This document shows, one piece after another, positions 33,627 through 45,300 of a stretch of DNA of 64,000 bases. The notes under the pieces were generated by a model. The model had not been told where the DNA came from. It ran no database searches and saw only the letters and a list, made by a program, of their open reading frames with translations. Origin of the DNA: Mantamonas sphyraenae (taxonomy: Eukaryota > CRuMs > Mantamonadidae); NCBI GenBank assembly GCA_026936335.1, contig JAPMXV010000011.1, positions 62,001 through 126,000 on the forward strand, written 5' to 3'. The translations under genes and the position numbers were made by a program. Each line of letters begins with the position of its first letter. Within the stretch, counting starts at the first letter, position 1.

Positions 33627-36600
33627 TCACTGCGCTTCGCCTGGGAGCTCACCGTCGAGGAGCCAGTGATTGGTGAGCTGCAGACGCCAAGCGGCATCCT
33701 GGGCAGCCTTGGCCTTGGAAAAGAGGAGAATCTCGAGGGAAGAAAAGGCCAGAGTGAGAGACAATAGGGTCCACATGCCAGCTGTGAGGGTCTGTCCATC
33801 GATGATGAGCGGGGCAGCGTCGACCACCCACGTGGCGACGATGCACACAGAGAGCACATTGTGCCTGCGTGCACCCAGCCACGAGTCCAGCAGCCACGAG
33901 TTGCGACTGACGAGAAACGTGAGAGAAAAGAGGAGCACGAGTACGGCGCGAGCGAGCGTAGTCAACACCACGCGGCGCATCTGCGACGGAATGTGCGCCA
34001 CCAGGTCACCGATGCTGAAGGAGCTCTCCAACGCGGTGGTGAGCACGGTGAGACAGCCATAGGCGGCGTCGAGCAGAGCGACACACACAATGGCCAGCGG
34101 AAAGGGCAGTGTGCGCAGGTAGGCTCCGCCGGCGAGGGGATCTTCGCGCAGGCCGTCGATGATGACCACTGCCTCGAGCAGCACAAACACAAGGTGGTGC
34201 AGAAAGACCATGGTGAGCACGGGTGTGTTTGGCAACTGCAGGGAGAACACGGCGGCCAGCATGAGGGCCACCGAGAGGCAGAGGACAACGACGGAGTAGA
34301 CGTGCTTGCCAGCCGACGACGAGGGCCGCAACAGGGTGCGACTGGGCATGACTGAGAAGCGTGTGACCAGTGCCATGCGTGCCGTGGCCACCACCATCGA
34401 CACCAGCGCCAACAGGGCGTCCATGTATCGTCCGGGCTCCAGCACGTACTCGCTGAGGGTGTGGTGCGAGAACGCAGGGGCAAAGATGAGCACCAGCACC
34501 GCCACGTGGCCATCCATGGCCAGGAGCACAGCCACACGCGGGGTCCAACGACGCACGGTGCATGCGCTGAGCATGGCGTTGACAAACAGCACCCACAGCG
34601 ACAGGCAGAGGAGTACGAAAAAGTATTGCACCAACAGGTACGCACGGTGCACGAGGGCAAACAGAAGCACCACGGCCACGTTGAGCAGAAACATGGTCAG
34701 ATTGGTGGCGCGGTGCGACACGCGTCCGTCGTCCCACGAGGAAACGAGGGCACGCGGAAGGAAGAGCAGCGCCAGCAGGCCACCCAGGAAGAGATTGGCC
34801 ACCCCGGTCCAGTTGTGCGGCATGCCACGTTGGAAACAAAACGCCACCGGGGGCAGCAGCACAGCCAGTAGGGTCAAGATGGCCAGCACGCGGATGAGGG
34901 CGTTTGCGGCGGGCCAGGCAGCGACAAGGACAAAGAGGACCAGAATGGCGTAGAGGAGGGAGAGAGCGCCATCCAACGCACGCTGGGTCGACGCACGCAC
35001 CACACTGCCCACCGCACGCGACCAGGCCCACACCCAAGGGGCAGGCAGGCAGCCGCGCAACGAGGGCATCCAAAAGTACAGCGACAGCGCCGACACGGCA
35101 GCCAGAATCACCACGCGCCCTCCCAGGTCCAGTTCGATGGCATCGAAACCCGACTCCGGTGCAATCAGCGCCAGGTAGAAAATCGACGACACAAACAGCC
35201 CAGGCACGATGCTGGACAGGAGAAACGTGACAAAGTACGCCGCAAAGGTGGCCGGGTTGAAGCTGCCACTGTTGCGTGGGTTGATGTGGAACACAGAGTC
35301 CTTCTGCACAAACCACCGCTTGGCACCCAGTTCCGCCACCGTCGTCACCGTCCCTCCGTCTGCATCGCCATCGCCCACCACCTTGCCCGATCCCGCCCCG
35401 ACAACAACTGCCGACCCCGATGATCCCGAGCCGGACGACGACGATCCCGTCGCCAGCGTGTTTGACCCACCCTTGCGCAGCCTTGTGCGTCGATTGTGGT
35501 AATCCATGGATCCGTACCCGCCGCCTCCGCCTCCGCCCTCCTCCGCAATGGACTCCATCAGTCGCGGGTCCCCTCCTCCGGCGCCACCCGCTCCTCCTCC
35601 AATGCCCACGTCGCCCCCTCCATCGACACCCACATCCATGGCGGAGCCGCCTGCAGCTACAACCAAGTCTCCACCACCAGGGCCGTCTGCAACCCCGCCT
35701 CCAATCATGCCCAAAGCCACGTCGTGGCCCACCACGGCCGCAGTCGGCACACTCACTGTGTCACTGGCCGTGGCTCTGCAACCGGCCATGAGCAACGCCC
35801 TGCCCAACTGCTCGTGGGCACTCAATTCGCTACGCACCGACGACAATGACGCCTCGTAGCGATGATGATGATGATGATGATGATGGTGGTGACTTTGGTG
35901 CTGGTGCCCGTGCAGAGGAGACCGCTCGTGCACGCCACCATCGTCGTCGTGCCCATATATGGGTGCGTAGGAGCGACGGTGGCGACGAGTGCGTCGCTGC
36001 TGCGGCGACAGAGGCGCGTTGCTGACGCTGCTGACGTTGTTGTACAGCGGCGCATGCGAACGCACGGCACGCACGAGTGGGGCCGTCACGCAGAGGCACA
36101 CGTCGCTGAGGGTGCCACAGAACCCTCCGGCCAGGGCAATGCGTGTGTCGAGGTAGTGGGCGTACTTGCGGCGGAAGAAATCGACAGCCGCCTGGAGGTG
36201 CAGTCTGTCCACGTGCACATACGACTCGGTGTGCAGTGCCACCAGGTCGGTGTTGCCCTGGTCCAACCGAATGCGATACTCGTGCACCAGGTCGTCCAGC
36301 ATGGCCATGTCGAGGTGGCACACGTCTGCCTTGCTCACCAGCAATAGATTCGGTTGTGCTCGCCACTGTGTGCTCCCGGCGTGCGGCTGCGACGGCAGGT
36401 GCTGCACAAATTGCACCATCGACCCTTCTGGGTCCGGCACCACATGGACAGTCAGCGTCGCCACGCACTCGGTGCTCGTGCCATCCATGGAATCTGCAGT
36501 CGGACCAGCTCCTCCTCCTCCTCCTCCTCCCGCACCACCGGCACCACCACCACTCCCCACCCCATCCCAGGCTCCGTCGCTTTCGTACATGCCACCCACG

Positions 36601-37372
36601 TGCACAAACATCTCGTCCTGCTCCGCACCCATGTCTGGATACCGGGTGCGCTGTACGTAGAGCACCTGAAAGGAGCCCACGGGAGGGACCTGCAGTGTGC
36701 GTGGGTCAGGCCACACCAGCGCAGAACTGAGGCGACCCAGTTCCTCAAAAAGGGCGCGTGCTCCCGTAGGCGTGGCCATGATGACCATGTCCAGCACATA
36801 CGACACGGGAGTGTCCATGGTGCGCACAAAATGCACCAGAGCACGTGGGTCACCGTACAACGAGGCCACCATGGTCACCGTGAGATCAAACAGGCCGCGG
36901 CGCACCTGTTGCCGCAGGATCTGCGACAGCTGTTGGATCTTCTGCATGTCGTTTGGCAGCGGAAACTCGGCACTCACCATAGCATCACACACCGCCTGCG
37001 GAGGCAGTTGATCCGTGCTCAGCCACTGCAGCATCATACGGTTGCAGATCCTCCGCAGCGCATCCGTGAAATGGTGGATGCGATCGCCTTCGCCCAGGAT
37101 CTCCCGAGGCGGCGGCGCATCGGGGAAGTGCATGTTGACCAGTGCAATCTCTGCCAGGTAGTATGGATGCTCCAGCAAAGCAAACGAGTTGCACGACGCA
37201 CGGTACAGAAAGTCCTGCGATCGGTGCGGGTTCAGTGTGCGTTGCATCTGCTTTTCCGTCAGATACAACTGCCTGCTCATTGACAGCGGTGCCACTGGAA
37301 ACGCAGTCTTGGGCACATCCACGTGCATCGCACGCCGTCCTCCACGTCGTCCTCCCGAACGCCTGCCACCGG

Positions 37373-37406
<34 letters not shown>

Positions 37407-37599
37407 ACTTGTGGCACTTGTGGTGTGTGGTGACCCCATGGCCCCCAGGCTGCTGCCTGTCTCATCCCCACCGTACAACCGCCGCGACACGCTGTCCATT
37501 GTCGAGCTCGATTTCGATCGCACAATTCGTCGCGGTGACGACGTGGCGGACGATCTCACGCCACCATCATCCAGACTGTCAATGTCGGTGCTTGGCGAC

Positions 37600-37634
<35 letters not shown>

Positions 37635-40633
37635 AGAGGATGTTGCGGCTCCGTTCGCAGACGACCTCCGTCCCACACGTCGAGCTCAACCATGCGCTGG
37701 CGTGCGGCAATGGCCGACTTGAGCATGTGCGTAAACACGTGGTCTTTCGGTGGCTGGTCGCCTGCACTCGCAAACCGGGAGGCAGACGGAGGCAACGGCG
37801 GATAGCCGCTTCCGCCGCCGCCTACAGATGCACCCAGGGAAGAAGGCGGGGGAGGCGACGGCCCCGTTTGCGTGCGATAGGATGCTGGCGATGCGCCTAG
37901 ATCCATTTCGTTGAGCGAGCCTGCGTCGGTGTGTCCATGCGAGCGTTGCGCAAAAACAAACGGCACGGCATCCACAGACGACGCCGTCGATTCAAACACG
38001 TGCTCGCTGGTGTCACTCATGCGATCGTCCACCGCCCCATCGATGTTGATCTCGATGTCTGCTCCCGCTTGTAGATGCGGCTGCAGCTGCCCACGGTCGC
38101 GTTCGTCGCTGCTTCGTGTGCTATCTCCATCCCCGCCGCCGCCACCGCTGCTGCTACTGCTGGACATCGTCGCAGCCAGCATTTGTTGGGCAGCCAGCCG
38201 ACCCAAGATGGAGTCGTCTGCGGAATAGTTGCTGTTGAGACCCAGTACGTAGCGTGTGTTTGGGTCCAGGACGTAGAATTGGTTGATGGCACGCAGGATG
38301 ATGTCCACGTCGCATACTTTGCTGCTGTACAGGTGTGCACTCAGGTGGTAGACCACCATGGCGCACATATAAGTGGCCACCGAAGTGCCCGAGTATCCGC
38401 GTGGGTCGTGCTGCGCGCGGCTGCGTTTGGGAGTGCGCTGGCCGTGCTTGTGGTGGTGACTGCCCTTTTTGCTGCTAGTGGTCAGTTTATTGACCTTGAT
38501 GTTCACAGCGGGCAGAAACAGGTCCACCGGCTCGCCAAAGTTGGACCCGCTGTGGATGTCACTGCTCGCTCGCCACCGTACAAACCCATACAACCCGCCA
38601 CCGCCGGTACCACTGCTGCTGCTGTTGGACTCCTCCACACTGCTGGATATCCTCGTGACGCTCTGCTTGCCAGTCGTGCTGGTTTCACCGTCGACTTCGC
38701 TGGACTTTGCATCCAGCGGCTGGCTACAGCCGACGGTCAGCACATTTGGGCAGCACGCAGGGTAGGCATACTGCCGCGGAATCGAAATGTCGCGGTTGTG
38801 GTTGCCAGCTGCACAGATGGGCAGCACGCCGGCGCCCACCACGGCGTCGATGCCGTCCTGCACGAGCTGCAGCTGTTCCGGCACCAGATTTTCGATGCTC
38901 CACGCACACAGCATCAGCTTGCGTGCGTGTCTCTCTTCTTCCAGCTTGGCGATCCGCGTCACTGCGTCCAACGCGTCCACAATTGTCGCCACGCTGTCCG
39001 TCACCACAATGGGAATGATCTTGGCGTACGGCATCATGTCCTGCAGCAGGTGGTATGCGTACGGGTGGCCCTCCACGCTGCCGTATTCCTGTTCGATGAT
39101 GTCCTGATGTCTGCCAAACACCTTGACCTTGGGGCCAAGGCTCTCGAAGCTGGCGGGAGGTTCGAGCAGAAACACTGTAAACTCACCGTCGAGCTTGTCG
39201 TGCAGACGCGACTGGAACAGGAACGGCTGCATGTGTGGGTTGCTTTCCAGGAACGCGCTGCCCTTGGGCGTGCACGTCACAAAGTCCACCAGCTCGTCGG
39301 CTGTGTCCAGGAAGCTCACCGACGCCTCCGAGCCTGCTTCGCCGCTGTCGTACACACCGACCACCTCGTCAAAGTCGTCGTCAAAGTCATCCAGCACACA
39401 GTCAAGAAAGTCGCGTTCGCTCAGCGTCAGTGATGCCGAGTCGTCGTCCGTCGTGGTGCTCGAGCTTGCGTCGTCGTCCAGCGCCGCCTGTGCGCGCGCA
39501 TACGCCGCGTACTCGTTATAAATAGTGTTGTTGTCGCCGCTGCCACTCCTGCTATGGCCACTCATCTTGCCCTCGCCTGCGTTGCCGCCACTGCTGCTGC
39601 TCCCCTTGCCGCTGCTGCTGCTCACGGACGTCTCGAACACAAAGTCCGACTTGTGTGTCTCGTTTTGGCTCTCGCCGCCTGCTTTTTGTCCCTGCAGGCC
39701 CGCGCCCACGTTGCCCAGCTGCATCGTTTGCAGCATGCTGTACATCTGGCTCACGTCTTCCATCGATGCCTGGAAACCGTGCGTCTGGAACTTGCGGGAT
39801 TGCTCTGTGGACAGCGCAAACGAGTGTCAGCAAATGGGTCCCGTTTTTTTTTTCCGAGAGATGGAAAGCCCTCTCGCTTGGCCCTTTCCACGGCCGGTGT
39901 TCTTTCGCCACCGCACGGGGCACACACACGTGCGGATGCATGCATATGCACATGTGTGCATGTGCACGGCATGCGCGCTTCACATACGCCTGTGCATGTG
40001 CTCGCTTGGTCACGCACACGTGTGCGGCGCGCAGCGGAAGCGAGCGGACGAAAATGGAACGGTGGAGAGCAACGTCGCGCGACTTTCGGCAGGCTTACCT
40101 TGCGGATAGGCAGTCACGAGCACAGAAATATACAGAGAGCAGTTCAGCTGCGGGTAGCACTGTCGAAAAGTGGCCTTGATAAAGGTGTGGCACGAACACT
40201 GCGTGTGCATGAGACTGTAGACCAGGAACGGAACGGCCCGAAGGATCTGTCCGCTGCCGCCGACCTCTACGCCTCCAGCCTGCATGCTCTGCGGCTGTTC
40301 GATGTACCTCAGCGACGCACCCTGGATGGCCTTGAACACCAACGGGTGGTCAGCAATGAACGTAAACGGATCACTGATGTCCGGGAACATGTGCTTGTCT
40401 GTGTCTTCCTGCACCGTCGCCTCCACCAGCACGGGTGTCGACTCGGCCGAAATGGCCAGCAGGCTGTCGTACTTGCCCTGCGTGTCCTCATCCAGCATCT
40501 GCACCACATCCGACGTGCTCACACTTCGGATGGCTGCGTACACCTCCTCCACAATCTGCTGCTCCGTCACCGCCTTTTGCACCTCGTGGACATTTGTCAA
40601 CGCCTCTTGCAAGGCATTCGTATCCACAAACAT
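33627..40633 (-). CDS. Subtilase-like domain fused to multi-pass membrane protein (one frame break)
   Basis: Exons 40633-40099 and 39804-33627 (intron 39805-40098) give about 2,237 residues if one base is restored near 37675. Residues 1-190 are an unrecognised N-terminal region. A subtilase-like domain spans about 350-720: VFLLEPPASF (Glu393 where the catalytic Asp is expected), EGHPYAYHLL (His425), oxyanion-type CAAGNHN (Asn513) and GYSGTSVATYMC (Ser653). Long Ser/Pro/Gly linkers follow. A globular region (HPYYLAEIALVNMHFPDAPP) comes next, then about a dozen hydrophobic helices toward the C-terminus (VTFLLSSIVPGLFVSSIFYL and onward). At the break, the upstream frame turns into an Arg/His-rich tail with a stop at 37556, while the next frame continues with poly-Ser; TGGGGACGG read as TGGGACGG explains it. 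Alternatively this is two genes. The first domain is paralogous to that of the divergent neighbour. Confidence 0.68.
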
Positions 40634-40793
40634 GTGCGCAGGGTGGGTTCTAGCTATGGTTTTGCTGTTCAGCAGAGAGAAGAAAAAGAAGGGGTTCGGT
40701 TGAATTGGTTGCCTGCTCGCCCGCGATGCTCCTCCTCTCATTCCTGTGTACATTCTGTTCCTCCGAGACCTCGCCCACACGTGTGGGAATCCG
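40634..40793. promoter_or_regulatory. Divergent promoter region of the paired subtilase-like genes
   Basis: These 160 bp separate the two outward-facing start codons and must hold promoters for both giant genes. A purine-rich tract (AGAGAGAAGAAAAAGAAGG) lies at about 40674-40694. The exact start of the right-hand gene is uncertain, so the region may extend to 40889. Confidence 0.45.
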
Positions 40794-42281
40794 ATGCAAA
40801 GAGCCTGTGAGGTCGTACGACGCTTTGTAAACCTGCGGGGTGTTGCCTTGCGCGCCTGCGGCCACAACAACACCCGCCGCCCACGAACCATGCACAGATC
40901 CATGGCAGGGAGAGTGAGCGGCACCCAGCCGCCACCCATCCTGCAGAGAAGCACCTGTGGGGCGCGGGAGGCCATAGCAGAGGCAATGGGCGCGTGCGAG
41001 TCGGGCGAAGCCCTGTCCACGCGGCAGGTGCATCGCGACGACGTGGATTTCGACACGCCGCTGCCCTTTGCCTCCACAGCCACCACCGCGTTCTTCCAGC
41101 ACAACCCGCACTTGCTCGACACTCTCCTGGAATGCGAGCAGCACGCGGCACTGAAAAACCGTCTGCTGGTCTTTCTGCTGGAGCCGGCAAACTCGTTCCG
41201 CTCGCTCAGCGCAGCCCTCAAGCAGCGTGTACAGCCAAAAGGCGCTCTTGACTCCGATCGCTACCAAATCAGCGACGAAGGCCACCCGTTTGCCTTTTCC
41301 CTCCTTCGTGACATGATGCCCTACGCCGTCATCGTACCCATTGCAGTGTCCAACCGCATGGGCACCATTCTGGACGCCCTGGACGCAGTCACCAAGTTCA
41401 GCACACGGCCCAAGTACGCTCACTGCCACAAAATCATGCTTTGCTCATGGGTCATCCGCACCTCAAACAGCAAGCTTGTCTCTGCCCTCACCGACAGTTT
41501 CAACCGCGTCGTCGATGCGGGCGTCCTCGCCTTTTGTGCCGCTGGCAACGATCATTTGTTGCTCGCCGATTCTCAAGTGTCTGCCCTTTCCCTCGCCGTC
41601 GACCAGCCATTCCATCCACGCCGACGCGACGACTCGGTGCGCTCCCTCTCCTCCGCATCGACATTTCCCTCCATGAACACAGATGCCACAGGCTCCAGCG
41701 ACGGCGCAGGCGGCTTTGGCAAAGAAGAGGCGGAAGAGCAGGTCGCCACCATTGGCGTGTACCCGGCCTGCCTGCCCGAAGCCATCACCATCGGCTGCTG
41801 TGACACCGGAGGCCGCTCTCTATGGGTGCCTCTGCCTGGCCAGCTTGGTTCCAACCATGGGCCCTGTGTCGATCTGTATCTACCGGCCATCAACATCAAC
41901 ACCGCTTCGGGCGCCAAGTCCGGCACCAGCATGGCCACCTTTCTCGCTGCCGTCATGATGTATCACATCCTCGCTGCTCAGCCCGACCATGTGTTTACCT
42001 CCAAACACCTTGTTATCCGCCACCTACGCGCCTACTACCACTTTGGCGCCACACGCTTCCTCCTCGGCGCACGCACACGCGGTAAGTCCACCTGCCATGC
42101 TGGTTTTGCACAGCACACACCCAGAAACTGTGTTTACATCGCCTCTCGCTCACACACACACACACACACAGACATCCAATACGTTGCCGCAGACGCAAGC
42201 CCGTTTTCCTCTGCCTCGTCGTCGACTTCCACGTCCTCGCGGAGCACAGGATCCTCCTCCTCATCATCCTCCTCCTCCTCC

Positions 42282-42316
<35 letters not shown>

Positions 42317-45300
42317 GCTTGCCCTGAGTGGGACACAGCCACAGGAGACGACACGACGCCGTGTGCAGCAGCTGCGCGGTGGCAGGAGACAATTGCCAGC
42401 CACCCTTACGCCGCAGCTGAACCTGGATGGCCTGATGGGCAGCACGCAGGCTCGTTTTGTGGAGGATTTGATTTGGAGGGGCGAACTGCTGTACGTATTG
42501 ACCCTCCTGGAGCAGATGGACTTTCCTTCCGGCGCAACATACCTGAGCACAGGCACGCAGGAAGACGAGACGGGCGATGAGAAGGCCCAGGATTACGTGG
42601 GTGGAGACGTGCACGACGACACACTGGACATGAACGACCTGTGCCTGATGCCACTGAACGAACACGGGTGGCAGTTTGTGCACCTGGCTGCCTTTCTGGG
42701 CGACACAGACGCCATGCGATGGCTGGTGGACAACTACGGATGCAGTTTGGGTGCAGTGACGACGTGGGGGGCACTGACGGCCCTGCACATTGCCGCGTGG
42801 CATGGCCACTTTGCGCTTCTGCAGGTGATGCACACCATGTCCGCTGGCGCATGGGCAGGCTGGCAGTTTGACGTGGATGCACGAAGCAGCAACCAGTACA
42901 CGCCACTGTTGCTGTCGCTCATGTCCGGCCACGACAAGCCGTCCGTGTATCTGGTGCGTGTCATGCGTGCCGATCCCAGCGTCGTGGATCACCTGCGCCG
43001 CAGTACCCTGGACCTGGCCCTTATGCAACGCCTGGAAATGTGTGCCACGTTGCTGCTGACCAGAGGCATCCCCGTGCAGCCTGCACAGGTACCCACGGCC
43101 GTGGCTCTGCTGCAGGCCATCCACAACGCAAACAAGCACCGCCACGCTCAGCAGGACCCCATCGAGTGCCTGCGACTCTTTCGCGTTGGCGAACTGCTGA
43201 ACACACCCAACGGCAGTGCATCGGAGGAAGAAGCCCTGGCCGTCCTCGAGCAGCTCGCCTATTTGCCTTCCACCATTGTCGAGCTTGACCTCAACCATGC
43301 CTTTAGCAACGCCTCACCGGCCGTCCAGCCGGTTCTGCCCGTCGTGGCGCACGCCATGGAGAAGCGAGCGGCCATAATGGCCATTGTACAGCGAGAAGAG
43401 CAGGCAAAGAAGCAGATGGAGGGTAATGTGGCGCAGGAGGAGCAGGGCGACGACGACGACGACGACGACTTTGACACGCTCTCCCGCTGCGGAGACTACC
43501 GCCTGGCACTGGCCCACAACCAAATTTCCATGCTAGATGCATCGGTGGGCACACTGCAGGCACACGGAGACAACTGGTTGCACCTGACCGAGCTGGATCT
43601 GAGCAACAATCGGCTGAGCCACCTGGACCTGAGTGGCCTGTGCAACCTGAGCGTGTTGAACCTGTCACGCAATGCGCTGGAACAGGTGGATCTGCAGCCG
43701 CAGTGGCCTTTGGTGTCGCTGGACCTGTCATACAACCAGCTGCACGTGGTGCCGATTGCTCTGCGCACCCACAGCTTTGCCCAGCTTGCTCAGCTGTCGT
43801 TGCGCTTCAACCACCTGTTGGAGGTGGGACTGGGCGACGTGGCCATGCCTGCGTTGCGCGAGTTGGATCTGAGCAACAACGAAATCGACTCGGTGCGGTT
43901 CAGCAAGTCGTTTCAGCAGCTGGCCGTGCTCACCCTTTCACACAACAAGCTGACCTCCATCCCCACCTCCGTGCTCGATCTGTACCACCTGCACACTCTG
44001 GACATCAGCAACAATTACATCACCGACCTGCCCGTGGGCATCCTACGCCTCTCGCGCATGGTGGGTCTCCGCGTACAACCCATGCACGCTGTCTGGCAAA
44101 CGCCTCCCCAGCGCCTGCTCGCGGAACACGCAAACGATCCGTACAAGCAGACCCGCGTGGCCATGAGCTACATGCAGGCCTTGGGCCACACGGTCATGCA
44201 ACGTTCCCGCGTCACCTTTCTCACCGACAACCGACGCATGGGTCAAACCAAGGGTTTGGTGCACTCCTTGCAGGGCGCCGCCTCCACACAGCCTTCGTCC
44301 AACATGAGTGTCCACCTCCTCAAGCGCATGCGCAACATGTTCAACTTTAACCAAACGTCCACCCATCAGGCGGGCGGCGACAGCCAGCGCGTGTCCCAGC
44401 GCACACCATCGCAGACCCAATCTCATCGCAGGCTCACAACGCTTGACGACACCGCCGACGCCGGCCTCGTCGCCAACGACGCCGACGCGACGAACCATGA
44501 GTACGGCGACGGTGGCGACGGCGAAAACAACGACGGCAGCAGCGACGAGCAGAGTGACGGGGACGGCAGAAGACGGCAGCGTGACACCGAGGACGAAAGC
44601 AATGGCGCAGTGACACGTGAGGACAATGAGAGCAACGTTGGTGGGCATGTGGAGGACCAGGACGACGAGGACGACGAGCTGCAGAATGGATCGTTGGCAA
44701 CCACGCTGCTGCTGGCATCGACATCGACCAATCCGCAGGCGGCGCTGAGGCATTTTGGACCGTTCCATGTGCAGGTGCAACGGTATCTGACCAGTGGAAA
44801 CGGCGTGCTGAATCTGTGGCAGTGGAGTGGCCACGAGGCGGCGCAGCCTAGTCTGCCCTTTCTGGTGCAGCAGAGCAACGGCGTCATTGTGCTTGTGTCC
44901 CAACTGGCACAAGACGACGAAGACATGCACCGCTTCTGGGATCGGTACCGCTATTGGCTGCATCGCATTTGGATCAGCGTGCAGGAGGCCAACGACCTGA
45001 TGCTGGAGGATGCCGAACGCAGCCATGTGGGCGCCGTCTTCCACGAGGAGGACATGTTTGGGTCCACCACAGAGTTGGCCGAGTACGACAGCGAAGCATT
45101 CCGTACAAACACCACCGCGTTTTCCTCCATCGGCTCCCTGGACTCGTTGGGCTCGCACGCACGGTCACGTGGCGACATGTCCTTCTGGAAGAAGGTTACG
45201 TCGCGTGCCAAGGCCAACCTGGGACGCGGGGGAGGCAACAATGATGGCGGTAGCAGCAGCAGCAGCAGCAGCCATCACCAGCAACATGCCTCTTCTCACA

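Noticed and set aside
33500-36350. Plus-strand and alternate-frame open frames opposite the giant minus-strand genes
   Set aside because: GC-rich codon bias keeps antisense frames open. They lack domains and are interrupted, while the minus frame encodes coherent membrane helices.
40746-40793. Starting the Roco-type protein at 40746
   Set aside because: The first codon there is GTG. The first ATG in frame is 40794, and 40890 is also possible.
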